This document shows, one piece after another, positions 1-9,577 of a stretch of 64,000 bases of DNA; the stretch's first letter is position 1; each line of letters begins with the position of its first letter. A program made the translations under genes and the position numbers. Location of the stretch: assembly GCA_018397065.1 (NCBI GenBank), contig JAGTRI010000004.1:16267-80266 (forward strand), in the 5' to 3' direction. The notes beneath the pieces were generated by a model, which saw nothing but the letters and a program-made list of their open reading frames with translations, searched no databases and had not been told where the DNA came from. Origin of the DNA: Candidatus Bathyarchaeota archaeon. GTDB taxonomy: Archaea; Thermoproteota; Bathyarchaeia; Bathyarchaeales; DTEX01.

Positions 1-173
1 ACGAGACGAACTTTTAAGGTTCCTCCTCTTCCTCTTTCTTTCTTTGTCTCGTGTTCATTAATAGTAGTCATAATGGGAAAGTTTCCTTTCTCAAACCTTC
101 GTTTACCTCTGTATGCTTTCTTTTTACCGCCTGAACGTTTCCTTTTATGTAGATTGCCATGCCAAGATGACAT
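1..173 (-). CDS. rps8e: Ribosomal protein S8e (3' end beyond window)
   Basis: Small-subunit ribosomal protein of archaea and eukaryotes. The first 57 codons read on the minus strand give an N-terminus starting MSSWHGNLHKRKRSGGKKK and continuing through a basic stretch to a GGTLKVRL segment, matching the S8e pattern (a Trp near the N-terminus, then a K/R-rich tail that contacts rRNA). The ATG at 173 is preceded by a GGAGA ribosome binding site. The gene runs off the left edge, so the C-terminus is not visible. It lies downstream of scpB on the same strand. Confidence 0.88.
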   Translation of the reverse strand, partial: MSSWHGNLHKRKRSGGKKKAYRGKRRFEKGNFPIMTTINEHETKKERGRGGTLKVRL

Positions 174-241
174 TCTTAATTCTCCTTAATAAAAAGGAAG
201 GAACGCTCAGACTAATATAAATTTAGCGGATACAAAATGTC

Positions 242-850
242 TTAACTCTCGTTAAAATTGTATTCTTCATCAGAACTAAGAGGCTTTTTCATCAATTCAT
301 TAAAGGTTCTTTTGAGTTGGCGTTTCATTATCTTGATGTCACGGCTTAAACCAAAATAATCCGAAAAAAACTCCGTTACACGAAGAATCTTATTCCTACC
401 ATCACTTTTACGTTCAATAAGCCCCATTTCAACCAGCTGCCTAATGTGACCATAGGCGTGGGCTCCTCGAGCATCAATAACCTGCTTTTGAATTATAGGC
501 TGCCTATAGGCAATGTACGCAAGAGTCCTAAGCGGACCATCAGACAACAAAGGCCTTACCGCAAGTTTCCTTACTTTAGCTGAAAACTCAGTTTTTAATT
601 GAAGAACGAACCGTTCATCTTCAAGTTCTAACACCTCAAGCGGAGTTTCTAATTGCCTATATTTTTCTATTAAAGCTCTAGCTAGCTGTTGAACGCGTTT
701 CTTCGACCGGCTTCCAACAATATACCCTAACGTTTTTGTGTCAAGGGGACGACCAGCTACATAAAGAGCAGCTTCAATTAATGCCAAATCTTTTTTGAAC
801 TTTTCCTCTTGATCTTGAGCAGTTACTTCTTCAGTTTTATTCGACATCAT
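242..850 (-). CDS. scpB: Segregation and condensation protein ScpB
   Basis: Kleisin-associated winged-helix subunit of the SMC-ScpAB condensin, acting in chromosome compaction and segregation. The 202-residue protein has the ScpB arrangement: an ALIEAALYVAGRPLD helix near residues 24-38, a first winged helix to about residue 95, then a second one containing PLRTLAYIAYRQPI and AYGHIRQLVEMGLIERK. Its ATG overlaps the scpA stop by 4 nt (ATGA), so translation is probably coupled. It is the last gene of a smc-scpA-scpB order. The C-terminal tail is acidic. Confidence 0.9.
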   Translation of the reverse strand: MMSNKTEEVTAQDQEEKFKKDLALIEAALYVAGRPLDTKTLGYIVGSRSKKRVQQLARALIEKYRQLETPLEVLELEDERFVLQLKTEFSAKVRKLAVRPLLSDGPLRTLAYIAYRQPIIQKQVIDARGAHAYGHIRQLVEMGLIERKSDGRNKILRVTEFFSDYFGLSRDIKIMKRQLKRTFNELMKKPLSSDEEYNFNES

Positions 851-1521
851 TGAGCCCCATTAATTGTTACAAAGACCTCGTCAGAATTTTCCTCCTGCCA
901 TAGGGTTACCCTATTTTTTTGAGCCAAAAAAAGCAAAACTATAAAACTTCGAATTTGCTCAAGTTTTCTTAAGCCATGTACAAGGTTCGAGAAAGTAACG
1001 AGTTTTCCCTCATCTGCAAGCGTAATTATTTTTTTCATCAGCCTTTCCATCTGCTCTTCCATCTCTATTAGATAAGCACTGATAGTAGGAATTACACCAG
1101 CTGGAGGAATGATATCAGTACTTGTAGATGCCTTTAAGGCAAAGAGCTTCTCAGTTTTCAGAGCGTTATCTAATGCCTCAAGCAAGTTTTGAATTGTTGT
1201 TGTCGTTAACTCGTATCGTAAAGGAAGAACTAGTGGTGGAGGAATAAAATCAGACTGTAGCTTTGGAGCCAAAGGAGCCTTCTCAAGTTCAAGAAGCATC
1301 TCAGACTTCATAAGGTACACTGTGGAAGACGAACCAAGCGCCATTCCTGAAGCTCTGAAATCAATCTCGTTTCTTTTTTCCATCTCATCAAGAAACGACA
1401 AAAGAAGAAAAGACAAATTAATGTCCCATGGATTCAACTTTTCCAACAATTGCAAGTCAAAAAGAATGTTCCATGGTGGACGAAAATAAAATGGCTTGTT
1501 AACATTTATCTCTGTCATCAT
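847..1521 (-). CDS. scpA: Segregation and condensation protein ScpA (kleisin)
   Basis: Kleisin that bridges the SMC head domains and recruits ScpB. The 224-residue sequence begins with a PPWNILFDLQLLEKLNPWDI segment typical of ScpA N-terminal domains, where the kleisin contacts the SMC neck. It ends with a small winged helix (VTFSNLVHGLRKLEQIRSFI and following). It overlaps smc by 4 nt upstream and scpB by 4 nt downstream, so the three genes form a tightly coupled operon. The length is slightly short for the family. Confidence 0.85.
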   Translation of the reverse strand: MMTEINVNKPFYFRPPWNILFDLQLLEKLNPWDINLSFLLLSFLDEMEKRNEIDFRASGMALGSSSTVYLMKSEMLLELEKAPLAPKLQSDFIPPPLVLPLRYELTTTTIQNLLEALDNALKTEKLFALKASTSTDIIPPAGVIPTISAYLIEMEEQMERLMKKIITLADEGKLVTFSNLVHGLRKLEQIRSFIVLLFLAQKNRVTLWQEENSDEVFVTINGAQ

Positions 1522-4500
1522 GTAGCCCCCTTAAATGTAGTTGTTACAACGTGCGATACCCCCTCAAGGCCATAGACTCCGTATATTCTGTCGGCTTTAC
1601 TGACCATTTCAGGTTTTAACGTTATGACGACAAACTGCGATTTTTTGGCTTCTTCCGAAAGCAACTCACCTAGTCTCTCTACATTAGAAGCATCTAAGTG
1701 AGCGTCAATTTCATCAAACAAATAAAATGAGGCTGGAGTAAACTCCTGCAAAGCAAACAAGAAGGCAACAGCAGAGACTGACCGTTCTCCGCTGCTAGCA
1801 CCACTTACAAGGATAGGAGGCTTTCCCACAAATTGAACTATCATATCTACACCTCCCGCAAATGGGTCCTCAGGATTCTCAAGTTTCAATGCAGCACTTC
1901 CTCCATCAGTGAGCTTTGAAAAGTATCTGTCAATTCTCTCGTTAATTTTGTTGAAAGCCTCCATGAAAGCATTGTATTTCTTTCTCTCAATCTCCTCAAT
2001 AAATTCAACAATCGCCATTCTTTCTTTTTCCAACTCATTCATCCGGATTGAAAGTTCCTTGTACTTTGTGATCTGATCCTCATACTGCGCCTGTGCAAGT
2101 TGATTAACAGCGCCTATACGTTCCAACTCGAGCTTCATAATTTTTAACGAAGTCTCAATATCTTGAATGCCTCTTGAAGGAACAACAAAAGGTTCTTCGT
2201 ATCCTAAATTCCTAAGTTGATCAAGTTGTCTTTCAACTAGAAGGTTTAAAGTTTGATTGTTCAGCCTTAATTCGTCAAGTAACTTGTCAGACTGTTCGTA
2301 TTCGGCTTCAAGAACCCTTAGTTTATTATCTATCTCATCAATCTGCATTGTGTACCTCTGCGATTCACTTTTAATAGTTAATAACGATTTGGAAAGATTG
2401 TCTTTAACAACCTCAAGTTCTCTAATTTTATTCTGAATTGTCTCCTTTTCAATGTTAAGCTTGTCAACTTCTTGCTCCAAAATTGTTATTTGACTCGACG
2501 CCTTATCCCTTTGAATATAGGCATTCTTTAATTCAACCTTTAATGTAGATTCTAATCTTAAGTGGAGAGAAGAAAATTGATTTTCCACTTGACTTAGTCT
2601 TTGTCTAAGCGTAATAAGTTCAGTTCCCAATTCCTCACGTTTTTGTTCTCTTTCTTGAGCCGTTGAAAAGTCAACATTTTGCTTGAGACGTTCAAGTTCA
2701 TCTTTTAGTTTATTCTCTTCCAAAGAATATCTTTTGATTGCGTCGTCAAAACACCCTATTTGCGCTTTCTCCTCTTCAAGACTGCTCTGTAAGGATGCTA
2801 TATTTTCTTCTATACGCATAATGTTTCTTTCCGTTTCATGAATGCTTTTTCGTGTTCCCTCAATTTCAGAACCAAGTTTTCCCAAGGTTTCAGCTGAAGT
2901 AGATATTTCGTTCTGTATGTTCACGATTTCTTTTTCCAACTCAGTAATATCGAGTTCTCTTTTATTCAAATTCGCCTTCAACATGGTTACAGCCTTATCA
3001 AGATCTTTTAAGGCTGACTCACTAGGCACGAAAGATGAAAAATCAATAGGCGCCCGATAAAATCCACTTTCAACACCACCTCCTGCTTCATAAAGATCGC
3101 CTGCCTTTGTAACAGAGCGGTATCCAGCTTGGGAGATCGTTAGCGCTGTTTTCTCGTCATCTGCTAAAAAAGTATCTCCTAAAACAAATAAAACAGCAGC
3201 CTCATGCATTTGATCATACTTTACGAAAGACGTAACCTTATCTTTTTTTCCTTCAATCTTCGGAAAATCATTCATTTTTATGCCTGATAATCCTTTAAGC
3301 GGAATAATCTTTATTCTTCCAAGCTTAAGTCGACGCAGAGTTTCGACACATATAAAGGCAGTCTCTAAGCTATCAACCACGAGCGCATTAAGCCATCCAG
3401 CAGCTGCAGCTTCAACAGCACGTTCATAACCCTTTTCGATGTTTATCAGATTTTTTAAACGACCTATAACACCTTTGATAATGCCTTCGTCAGACGATTT
3501 CTCTATATACTTTAGGGCGTTCTCTTCTGTCGTGAACTTGTTAACTAGCTCCTTACGGGTCTCAAATTCAACAAGAGCTTCCCTGGCAACATCAGCAATT
3601 TTCTCTGCCTCTTTAATTTCTAACTCTAAAACCTCTTTTTTCTCTATTTTTTTCTTAAGCGTTTTCCGTAAGATAGTTAATTGTTCTGTTCGTTCTTTGC
3701 GTATGTTTTCTAAATCCCGCAAAGACTTTTCAAGCCTATTTAATGCATTGGCATAATCGACTTTTCTCTCCTGAAGGTTTCCAAGTCTTTCTGAATAAAT
3801 GTTAACTTTAGATTCGGATTCTGCTCGTTGGCTGCGAAGCATTATTACTTCTCTGTGTATATGTTCAATTTGGTTTTCAATTTCACGTAACTTTTTTGTA
3901 ATCTCACTTATTCCTGCTCTGACTTTCAATGTTTCCTCATTTAGTACTTCAAAAGCTGACTGCTTCTCAGTCATTTCCTTTTTTAACGAATCCCTAATTG
4001 GAGCAAGTTCACCAATTTTATTTTTAACACTTTCAATTTCCTTAGTTAGAGATTCGATCTGTTGTACAGCATTTTGTTTTGTTCTTGCAAGGTTGTCTAA
4101 ACTGGCTTTATTAGACGTAATTTTTGTTGAAAGTTCAACCAGCTTTGATCTTAAGTCTCCTATTTCCATTTGGATCTGGAAAAGCTTCGTTTGGTTAGCC
4201 TCAGCCTCTTCAAAGCCAAGTTTTCTCCACTCTACCTCAATTTCATGACGTTTTGACTGTAAAGTTTCTCTCTGAGTTCGTATTGATTGTACCTTTTTTT
4301 CTAAAACACTAATATGCGCATTCAGTTCGCTAATCTTTTTTTGGTTAGTTGTTATCTCATAAGATAACTTAGCTGCTTCAAAACGCCTAATTTCACTTTG
4401 AATAAAATTGTGACGTAAAAGATCATTTCTTTCTCTCTCTAGAGCCTCGATTCTGTTCTGGACTTCGCTTACTTGCCCCATCGCTGTTTTGATTGAAATA

Positions 4501-5063
4501 TCTGCTGCTTTTAGTTTTTCATCTGCTTCAGCCTTTTCTGCATCATATGTAGCGATACCAATCATATCCTCAATAATTTTTCTACGCTCAACAGGCGAAA
4601 TCTCAGCTAACCTCGTAAGCGTACCCTGAAGAACAACATTATGTCCATATGGACTAATGCCTGCCATTGCAAGAATCTCCATAGCATAGGCTCTAGAGAC
4701 CCTTCGACCGTTAATTCTGAAAATACTTTGTCCTTCCTGATCGATTTCTCTTGAGAGAGTAACCGTTGCAGTATCCGTTGGCAAACGGTTATCCGAATTA
4801 TCAAACTGAATAACGACTTTGGCGCTATTTTTCTTCCTTGAATCTGAGTTAGGGCTACCGCTGAAAATAAGTTTTGAAAAGTTTTCTGCCCTAAGTCTTC
4901 TTGAACTAAGTTCACCTAAACAAAAAAGAACAGCATCAATTATGTTGGTTTTTCCACTCCCGTTTGGTCCGGTTATTGCCGTAAATCCCTTATCAAATAC
5001 CAATGTCGTTTTTTTACCAAACGTTTTAAAACCGTTGACCTCAATTTTCTTTATAAAAGGCAT
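1518..5063 (-). CDS. smc: Chromosome segregation ATPase SMC
   Basis: ATPase of the archaeal condensin. The 1181-residue protein shows the whole SMC plan: N-terminal Walker A GPNGSGKT near residue 33, a long coiled coil, a hinge at about residues 525-670 (GVIGRLKNLI...), a return coiled coil, and a C-terminal head with a signature loop SGASSGERSV near residue 1086 and Walker B FYLFDEID near 1113. The signature is the less usual GASSGER rather than the common SGGE form. The ATG has a GAGGAA site upstream. Its neighbours are a DUF2096 gene 46 bp upstream and overlapping scpA downstream. Confidence 0.96.
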   Translation of the reverse strand: MPFIKKIEVNGFKTFGKKTTLVFDKGFTAITGPNGSGKTNIIDAVLFCLGELSSRRLRAENFSKLIFSGSPNSDSRKKNSAKVVIQFDNSDNRLPTDTATVTLSREIDQEGQSIFRINGRRVSRAYAMEILAMAGISPYGHNVVLQGTLTRLAEISPVERRKIIEDMIGIATYDAEKAEADEKLKAADISIKTAMGQVSEVQNRIEALERERNDLLRHNFIQSEIRRFEAAKLSYEITTNQKKISELNAHISVLEKKVQSIRTQRETLQSKRHEIEVEWRKLGFEEAEANQTKLFQIQMEIGDLRSKLVELSTKITSNKASLDNLARTKQNAVQQIESLTKEIESVKNKIGELAPIRDSLKKEMTEKQSAFEVLNEETLKVRAGISEITKKLREIENQIEHIHREVIMLRSQRAESESKVNIYSERLGNLQERKVDYANALNRLEKSLRDLENIRKERTEQLTILRKTLKKKIEKKEVLELEIKEAEKIADVAREALVEFETRKELVNKFTTEENALKYIEKSSDEGIIKGVIGRLKNLINIEKGYERAVEAAAAGWLNALVVDSLETAFICVETLRRLKLGRIKIIPLKGLSGIKMNDFPKIEGKKDKVTSFVKYDQMHEAAVLFVLGDTFLADDEKTALTISQAGYRSVTKAGDLYEAGGGVESGFYRAPIDFSSFVPSESALKDLDKAVTMLKANLNKRELDITELEKEIVNIQNEISTSAETLGKLGSEIEGTRKSIHETERNIMRIEENIASLQSSLEEEKAQIGCFDDAIKRYSLEENKLKDELERLKQNVDFSTAQEREQKREELGTELITLRQRLSQVENQFSSLHLRLESTLKVELKNAYIQRDKASSQITILEQEVDKLNIEKETIQNKIRELEVVKDNLSKSLLTIKSESQRYTMQIDEIDNKLRVLEAEYEQSDKLLDELRLNNQTLNLLVERQLDQLRNLGYEEPFVVPSRGIQDIETSLKIMKLELERIGAVNQLAQAQYEDQITKYKELSIRMNELEKERMAIVEFIEEIERKKYNAFMEAFNKINERIDRYFSKLTDGGSAALKLENPEDPFAGGVDMIVQFVGKPPILVSGASSGERSVSAVAFLFALQEFTPASFYLFDEIDAHLDASNVERLGELLSEEAKKSQFVVITLKPEMVSKADRIYGVYGLEGVSHVVTTTFKGAT

Positions 5064-5109
5064 TTTTATTCCTCAACAAATCAACTTTTGAGATTTTTCA
5101 TCCTTTTTC

Positions 5110-5634
5110 TTATGAAATACTTCTTTTCATTTGTAATACCTTAGTCACTTTTTTAACAAAATGTTTAAGCTTTTGCTCCTCTCCAAGTACGAGGACAGTT
5201 CCATCGGCTTGAATAATAACTTTTAGCCCATTTTGCTCAGCAAGATGTTTTATCTCTTTACTTGTGATCGTTTCTAAATGTTCAATCCTTATCCATTTGT
5301 CTTCACGGGAAACTCCAACAGGAATACCACTAGAAGATTTGGGTTTCCATAATGTTTTACGTCTTTGTAATTCTGCAAGATTTTTTAACCATTTTTCCAT
5401 TTCTGTTACACCAAGCCTTTTTTCTGCAAGAGGAAATAAAGTAGATTCAAGATTGGCGAGGTATTCTTCAGTCTTTTGGAGTATTTCAGAATGAGAAGGG
5501 TCAACCTTATAAATTTCCATTATAGTTTTTGCAGCTCGAAGGTCGCTCATAACGTTAACTGGAATTTCTTCACCTTTATTTCGTAGCTCTATAATCAAGT
5601 TAGATAGAAGCTCCCACACGGCTTCATAGTCCAT
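5110..5634 (-). CDS. DUF2096 family protein, likely smc operon leader
   Basis: Conserved archaeal protein of unknown function resembling DUF2096. From the chosen ATG (MDYEAVWELLSNLI...) it is 174 residues: a helical N-terminal half with a RAAKTIMEIYKVDPS segment and a C-terminal KH-like alpha/beta part (GLKVIIQADGTVLVLGEE). An upstream in-frame start would add 27 residues, but the ATG at 5634 has a GAGGTGA site six bases away and begins where the family begins. It lies 46 bp upstream of smc on the same strand, so a role with SMC-ScpAB is possible; that is inference. Confidence 0.75.
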   Translation of the reverse strand: MDYEAVWELLSNLIIELRNKGEEIPVNVMSDLRAAKTIMEIYKVDPSHSEILQKTEEYLANLESTLFPLAEKRLGVTEMEKWLKNLAELQRRKTLWKPKSSSGIPVGVSREDKWIRIEHLETITSKEIKHLAEQNGLKVIIQADGTVLVLGEEQKLKHFVKKVTKVLQMKRSIS

Positions 5635-5888
5635 AATTTCACCTCTCTTGCACCCGAATACAAAAATAATGTTGGAATTGTGCTCATCGCGTATTCTAGC
5701 TAAGTCCACCTCCAAGTTCTCAGAATCTTTTATTTCTTACCCTATCTAAGCGTTTGCCTTGAAGAAACAAAAAGTTGAAAATCCAAATATTTGTTTCTAA
5801 TACGCATGTATATATGCAATTATGAAATTGTAAAAATGTAAATACCCTAAATTTAATCATGTAACAATGAATATGAGGTAAAAGATGT

Positions 5889-6287
5889 ATGAATAAAGAA
5901 AAAGGAAGAGACCAAAAGAACGCCCTCCAACCAGTAGGGTATAAACAAGCAATAGTACTAAGGTCAGATTTAAACATGAGTTGCGGGAAAGCAGCAGCTC
6001 AAGCCTGCCACGGCGCTGTTTCTGCATCAGAAGAAACAAAAAAGAAACATCCACAATGGTTTCGAAATTGGATGCAAGAAGGGCAACGTAAGGTAGTTCT
6101 AAAGGCCAGCTCAAAAGAAGAACTGCACGAATTAGAAGAAAAGGCTAAGAAACTTGGTATACAAACATTCCTTGTCTCTGATATGGGATTAACTGAGCTT
6201 CCGCCCGGGACAATAACTGCGCTTGGAATTGGACCTGCTCCGACAAGCCTTATTGATAGGGTCACTGGAAGCCTTCCACTTTATTAA
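5889..6287 (+). CDS. pth2: Peptidyl-tRNA hydrolase, Pth2 type
   Basis: Releases peptides from peptidyl-tRNA dropped by the ribosome; Pth2 is the archaeal/eukaryotic form. Family features are visible: KQAIVLRSDLNMSCGKAAAQACHGAV with the conserved GK and QACH segments, then a KVVLKASSKEEL strand-helix and the C-terminal DMGLTELPPGTITALGIGPA. The 132-residue length is normal with a short hydrophilic N-terminal extension. A GAGGT site precedes the ATG. The truD gene follows after 19 bp, so both are probably co-transcribed. Confidence 0.93.
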   Translation: MNKEKGRDQKNALQPVGYKQAIVLRSDLNMSCGKAAAQACHGAVSASEETKKKHPQWFRNWMQEGQRKVVLKASSKEELHELEEKAKKLGIQTFLVSDMGLTELPPGTITALGIGPAPTSLIDRVTGSLPLY

Positions 6288-6306
6288 CGGTGCCTAGAGG
6301 ATACAT

Positions 6307-7680
6307 ATGACATCTGGAGTGCCTTCTCTTGATGTTGACTTCGGAATTGCAGTTTATGCTTCGCAAACCCATGGAATTGGTGGAAGGATTCGGGTCGTTC
6401 CAGAAGACTTTATCGTTGAAGAAGTGTTGATTGACGGCTCCAAAGCTTCAGTTAATATCACTGATATAAGCAGGTTAAGTTCAAATTTTGGACGTTATAT
6501 TATATGTGTTCTAATAAAGAAAGGCTGGGATACCTTTGCAGCATTAAGAGCAATAACTCGACAATTAGATATTGACGAAGGAAGAATTAGCATTGCTGGA
6601 ATAAAAGACGCAAGGGCTTTGACTGCACAGCACATAAGCATTGGCGGTATCTCTCCTGAAAAAGTGAACGAAATTCATCTAGAAAATGCAGTTGTCGTTC
6701 CAATACGGTTTTCACATGAAAAAATCTCTTCCAAAGTTCTTTTTGGCAACCAGTTTGACATAAAAGTAAGGGCAATCGAATGTTCTAAAGAGGAAGCAAA
6801 ACAAAGAATAGACGAAACAAAAAATGAAATTGATGCTTTTGGCGGAATTCCTAATTTTTTTGGGCACCAAAGATTTGGGACTATCAGACCTTTTACTCAT
6901 AAAGTTGGACACTACATCGTTAAAGGCCAGTATGAAAAGGCAGCCACAATTTTTCTTTCAGAACCTAGCATATACGAACATCGCCGTGCATCCAGAGCTC
7001 GAGAAAGGTTAAGGGAAACTGGAGATTATAAGAATTGTCTACGATTTTTTCCACGAAGGCTTGTCTACGAAAGGCGGATGCTGCTTCATCTTTCGAGATA
7101 CCCGAACGACTTCATAGGAGCCTTCCGTAGAATTCCTCGTACTCTTCGGGTGCTTTTTGTGCAAGCATATCAGTCCTATCTATTTAATAAGTTCCTCAGT
7201 GAGCGAATAAAACGTGGCTTATCTCTTACTGAAGCTCATCCTGGTGACTTTGTGATCAATTTAGACAAGAATGAATTACCTACAAACAATTTCAAAAATG
7301 TAGAGCCAGATGAAATTTCTGAAATTAATGAGGCAATAAAAAGGAAAAATCTTGCTATTGCTCTGCCATTAATAGGATATAATCAAGGTGTTTCTAACGG
7401 AGCACAAGGACAAATTGAAAGAAAAATTCTGGAAGAAGAAAATATTCTTCCCGAGAATTTTTACCTAAAGGACATGCCTGAAGCAAGCGTGGCTGGTGGC
7501 ATAAGAAAAGCCACAGTTCCCGTCATGAATTTTAATGTTACCTTTGAAGAGGACACACATAATATAAGCCGAGGTAATTTTGCAGTAAGATTAAGGTTTA
7601 CGCTTCATAAAGGCTCTTATGCCACAGTTGTTCTAAGAGAGTTTATGAAGCCAATTGACCTTATAGATGCAGGATTTTAA
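6307..7680 (+). CDS. truD: tRNA pseudouridine synthase D (TruD family)
   Basis: Isomerises uridine to pseudouridine in tRNA (position 13 in characterised members). The catalytic motif is present as AGIKDARALTAQ with the aspartate near residue 101. It is followed by NFFGHQRFG and a TRUD insertion domain in the middle of the 457-residue protein. The end (ASVAGGIRKATVP...GSYATVVLREFMK) is typical of archaeal TruD. The ATG is preceded by AGAGGA. It is directly downstream of pth2, forming a two-gene tRNA-related unit. Confidence 0.92.
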   Translation: MTSGVPSLDVDFGIAVYASQTHGIGGRIRVVPEDFIVEEVLIDGSKASVNITDISRLSSNFGRYIICVLIKKGWDTFAALRAITRQLDIDEGRISIAGIKDARALTAQHISIGGISPEKVNEIHLENAVVVPIRFSHEKISSKVLFGNQFDIKVRAIECSKEEAKQRIDETKNEIDAFGGIPNFFGHQRFGTIRPFTHKVGHYIVKGQYEKAATIFLSEPSIYEHRRASRARERLRETGDYKNCLRFFPRRLVYERRMLLHLSRYPNDFIGAFRRIPRTLRVLFVQAYQSYLFNKFLSERIKRGLSLTEAHPGDFVINLDKNELPTNNFKNVEPDEISEINEAIKRKNLAIALPLIGYNQGVSNGAQGQIERKILEEENILPENFYLKDMPEASVAGGIRKATVPVMNFNVTFEEDTHNISRGNFAVRLRFTLHKGSYATVVLREFMKPIDLIDAGF

Positions 7681-7713
7681 GGTATTAAAATGCTTCGACG
7701 CATATATTGACTA

Positions 7714-7758
7714 TTTTTGGTCATTGATATTATTTTTTTATAATTTTTGACCGAAAAA
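7714..7758. promoter_or_regulatory. Inverted repeat around AT-rich argF promoter region
   Basis: Arms TTTTTGGTCA (7714-7723) and TGACCGAAAAA (7748-7758) face each other across about 24 AT-rich bases that include TATA-like sequence. This sits between the truD stop and the argF start. It could be an operator for argF or part of the truD terminator; the sequence alone does not decide. Confidence 0.35.
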
Positions 7759-7827
7759 TATATATTCAAAATGAAAATTTTAATGAAGATAATTAAACTA
7801 AAAATGCAAATTAGGAAACCTGAAAAC

Positions 7828-8745
7828 ATGAATAAGCAAGATTTTCTTACACTGCAAGAATTCTCTGATAAGGAAATATGGGATATTCTTAAAACCGCAA
7901 AAAAAATTAAACTGAAAAAAGGTGACTATAATATTCTTAAAGGAAAATCGTTTGCTCTTCTTTTCCAGAAACCTTCGACTCGTACAAGGGTCTCTTTTGA
8001 TGTGGCTATAAACCAATTAGGTGGGCATTCTATTTATCTTGGATGGGCAGAATCACAATTGGGAAGAGGTGAGACCTTAGCTGATACTGCTCGTGTCCTC
8101 AGCCGATACTTGGATTGCATTATTGCTAGAGTAAATAATCATTCAGACCTTGAAGAAATAGCAAACTATGCGGAAATTCCAGTGATAAACGCTCTTTCAA
8201 ATTTATACCATCCATGCCAAACGATCGCTGATCTTTATACAATCTGGGAAAAGTTTGAAACTCTAGATAATTTGAAAGTTGCTTACGTTGGTGACGGAAA
8301 CAACGTTTGTAACTCCTTGCTTATCGGATGTTCAAAACTTGGCATCAACATTTCAGTGGCATGCCCTATTGGATATGAACCGCACAGCACAGCACAAGAA
8401 AAGGCTAAGATGAACGCCAAAAAAAGCGGCTCAAAAATTGAAGTATTACGAGAACCAATTGACGCTGTTAGAAACGCCGATGTGGTTTATACAGACACAT
8501 TTGTCTCGATGGGAGACGAACCTGAAAAAGAAAAGCGGCTCAAAACTTTCCTACCAAAATACCAAGTTACATCAGAGCTTTTCAAATATGCCTCAGAAAA
8601 CGCTTTGTTCATGCATTGTCTACCCGCACATCGCGGAGAAGAGGTTACAGATGAAGTTATGGATGGTCCACTTTCAATAATTTGGGACCAGGCTGAAAAC
8701 CGCTTGCATACAGCAAAAGCAATACTTACAAAAATTGTTGCTTAG
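7828..8745 (+). CDS. argF: Ornithine carbamoyltransferase
   Basis: Makes citrulline from ornithine and carbamoyl phosphate in arginine synthesis. The carbamoyl-phosphate motif STRTRVSF is near residue 50, and the ornithine-binding loop HCLPAHRGEEVTDEV is near the C-terminus, which separates it from aspartate carbamoyltransferase. YHPCQTIADL is also conserved. I chose the ATG at 7828 (MNKQDFLTL..., 305 residues), which matches the family's start. Upstream in-frame ATGs add up to 27 basic residues with no family counterpart. No other arginine gene is adjacent. Confidence 0.93.
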   Translation: MNKQDFLTLQEFSDKEIWDILKTAKKIKLKKGDYNILKGKSFALLFQKPSTRTRVSFDVAINQLGGHSIYLGWAESQLGRGETLADTARVLSRYLDCIIARVNNHSDLEEIANYAEIPVINALSNLYHPCQTIADLYTIWEKFETLDNLKVAYVGDGNNVCNSLLIGCSKLGINISVACPIGYEPHSTAQEKAKMNAKKSGSKIEVLREPIDAVRNADVVYTDTFVSMGDEPEKEKRLKTFLPKYQVTSELFKYASENALFMHCLPAHRGEEVTDEVMDGPLSIIWDQAENRLHTAKAILTKIVA

Positions 8746-8770
8746 GCATTCCACATATGTTTTCATAATA

Positions 8771-8780
8771 CTTATATAAT
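8771..8780 (+). promoter_or_regulatory. TATA box for rps7
   Basis: CTTATATAAT lies about 50 bp before the chosen GTG start of rps7, which puts initiation near 8800 with a leader of roughly 20-25 nt that includes the AAGGTGA ribosome binding site. Confidence 0.55.
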
Positions 8781-8823
8781 TCAGCAAGGTTCAAACTTAA
8801 AGGATTCCATTAAGGTGAAAGAA

Positions 8824-9396
8824 GTGAGTAAGCAAGAGGCACCTCAACTCTTTGGCAAATGGAGCTTCAATGTTGAGGTTAAAGACCTAGGGCTTCAAAG
8901 ATACATTTCAGTTGAACCAGTCAGCGTACCCCATTCAATGGGAAGACACGAACACCGGAGATTCCACAAGTCTAAAGTGAATATCGTTGAAAGGCTAATA
9001 AACAATCTGATGCGACCAGGTCAAAACGCTGGGAAAAAAATTAGGGCAATAAACTACGTCAGGAACGCTTTTGAAATCATTTATTTGCGAACAGGGCAAA
9101 ATCCTATTCAAGTTCTTGTTCAAGCAGTTGAAAACTCTGCACCTTGCGAAGATATAACGAGAATCAGTTACGGTGGAGTTGCATATCAACAAGCGGTGGA
9201 CATTTCGCCTCAAAGAAGAGTCGACTTAGCCTTACGTTTCATCGCGGAGGGTGTGAGAAAAGCAGCTTTTGGCAACCCAAAACCCTTAGAAGAATGTTTA
9301 GCTGACGAGATAATCGCAGCTGCTAACAGAGATTCTTCGAGTTATGCCGTGCAGAAACGAAACGAGATGGAAAGAATAGCCTTTCATGCAAGATAA
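8824..9396 (+). CDS. rps7: Ribosomal protein S7
   Basis: Binds the 3' major domain of 16S rRNA and initiates head assembly of the small subunit. The sequence has the archaeal S7 core: [22 protein letters not shown], then [45 protein letters not shown] and a basic C-terminus. The start is taken as the GTG at 8824 because AAGGTGA lies five bases before it; an in-frame GTG at 8815 is inside that site. This gives 190 residues. The gene appears separate from the usual str operon, having its own TATA box. Confidence 0.95.
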   Translation: MSKQEAPQLFGKWSFNVEVKDLGLQRYISVEPVSVPHSMGRHEHRRFHKSKVNIVERLINNLMRPGQNAGKKIRAINYVRNAFEIIYLRTGQNPIQVLVQAVENSAPCEDITRISYGGVAYQQAVDISPQRRVDLALRFIAEGVRKAAFGNPKPLEECLADEIIAAANRDSSSYAVQKRNEMERIAFHAR

Positions 9397-9577
9397 AAAA
9401 ATACATTCTGCAATTTCATTTTATCTGTTTTGTCTTTCTTATGGTTATCAGCTATAGGTTATTGATAAACAATAAGATAAACCATCCTAATTCTTTAAAA
9501 ATAACTTAGTAATATTGTTTTAGACTAGGCTCTTAAGAAAGAAAAAATAACTCCGAGTTACTTGGTGAAACTTTAAC

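Noticed and set aside
2842-4248. Several open frames on the plus strand inside smc
   Set aside because: They lie opposite the coiled-coil codons of smc, lack ribosome binding sites and show no family pattern.
5720-6114. Minus-strand open frames over pth2 and its promoter
   Set aside because: Low-complexity, Phe/Leu-rich translations opposite a clear gene; no start signals.
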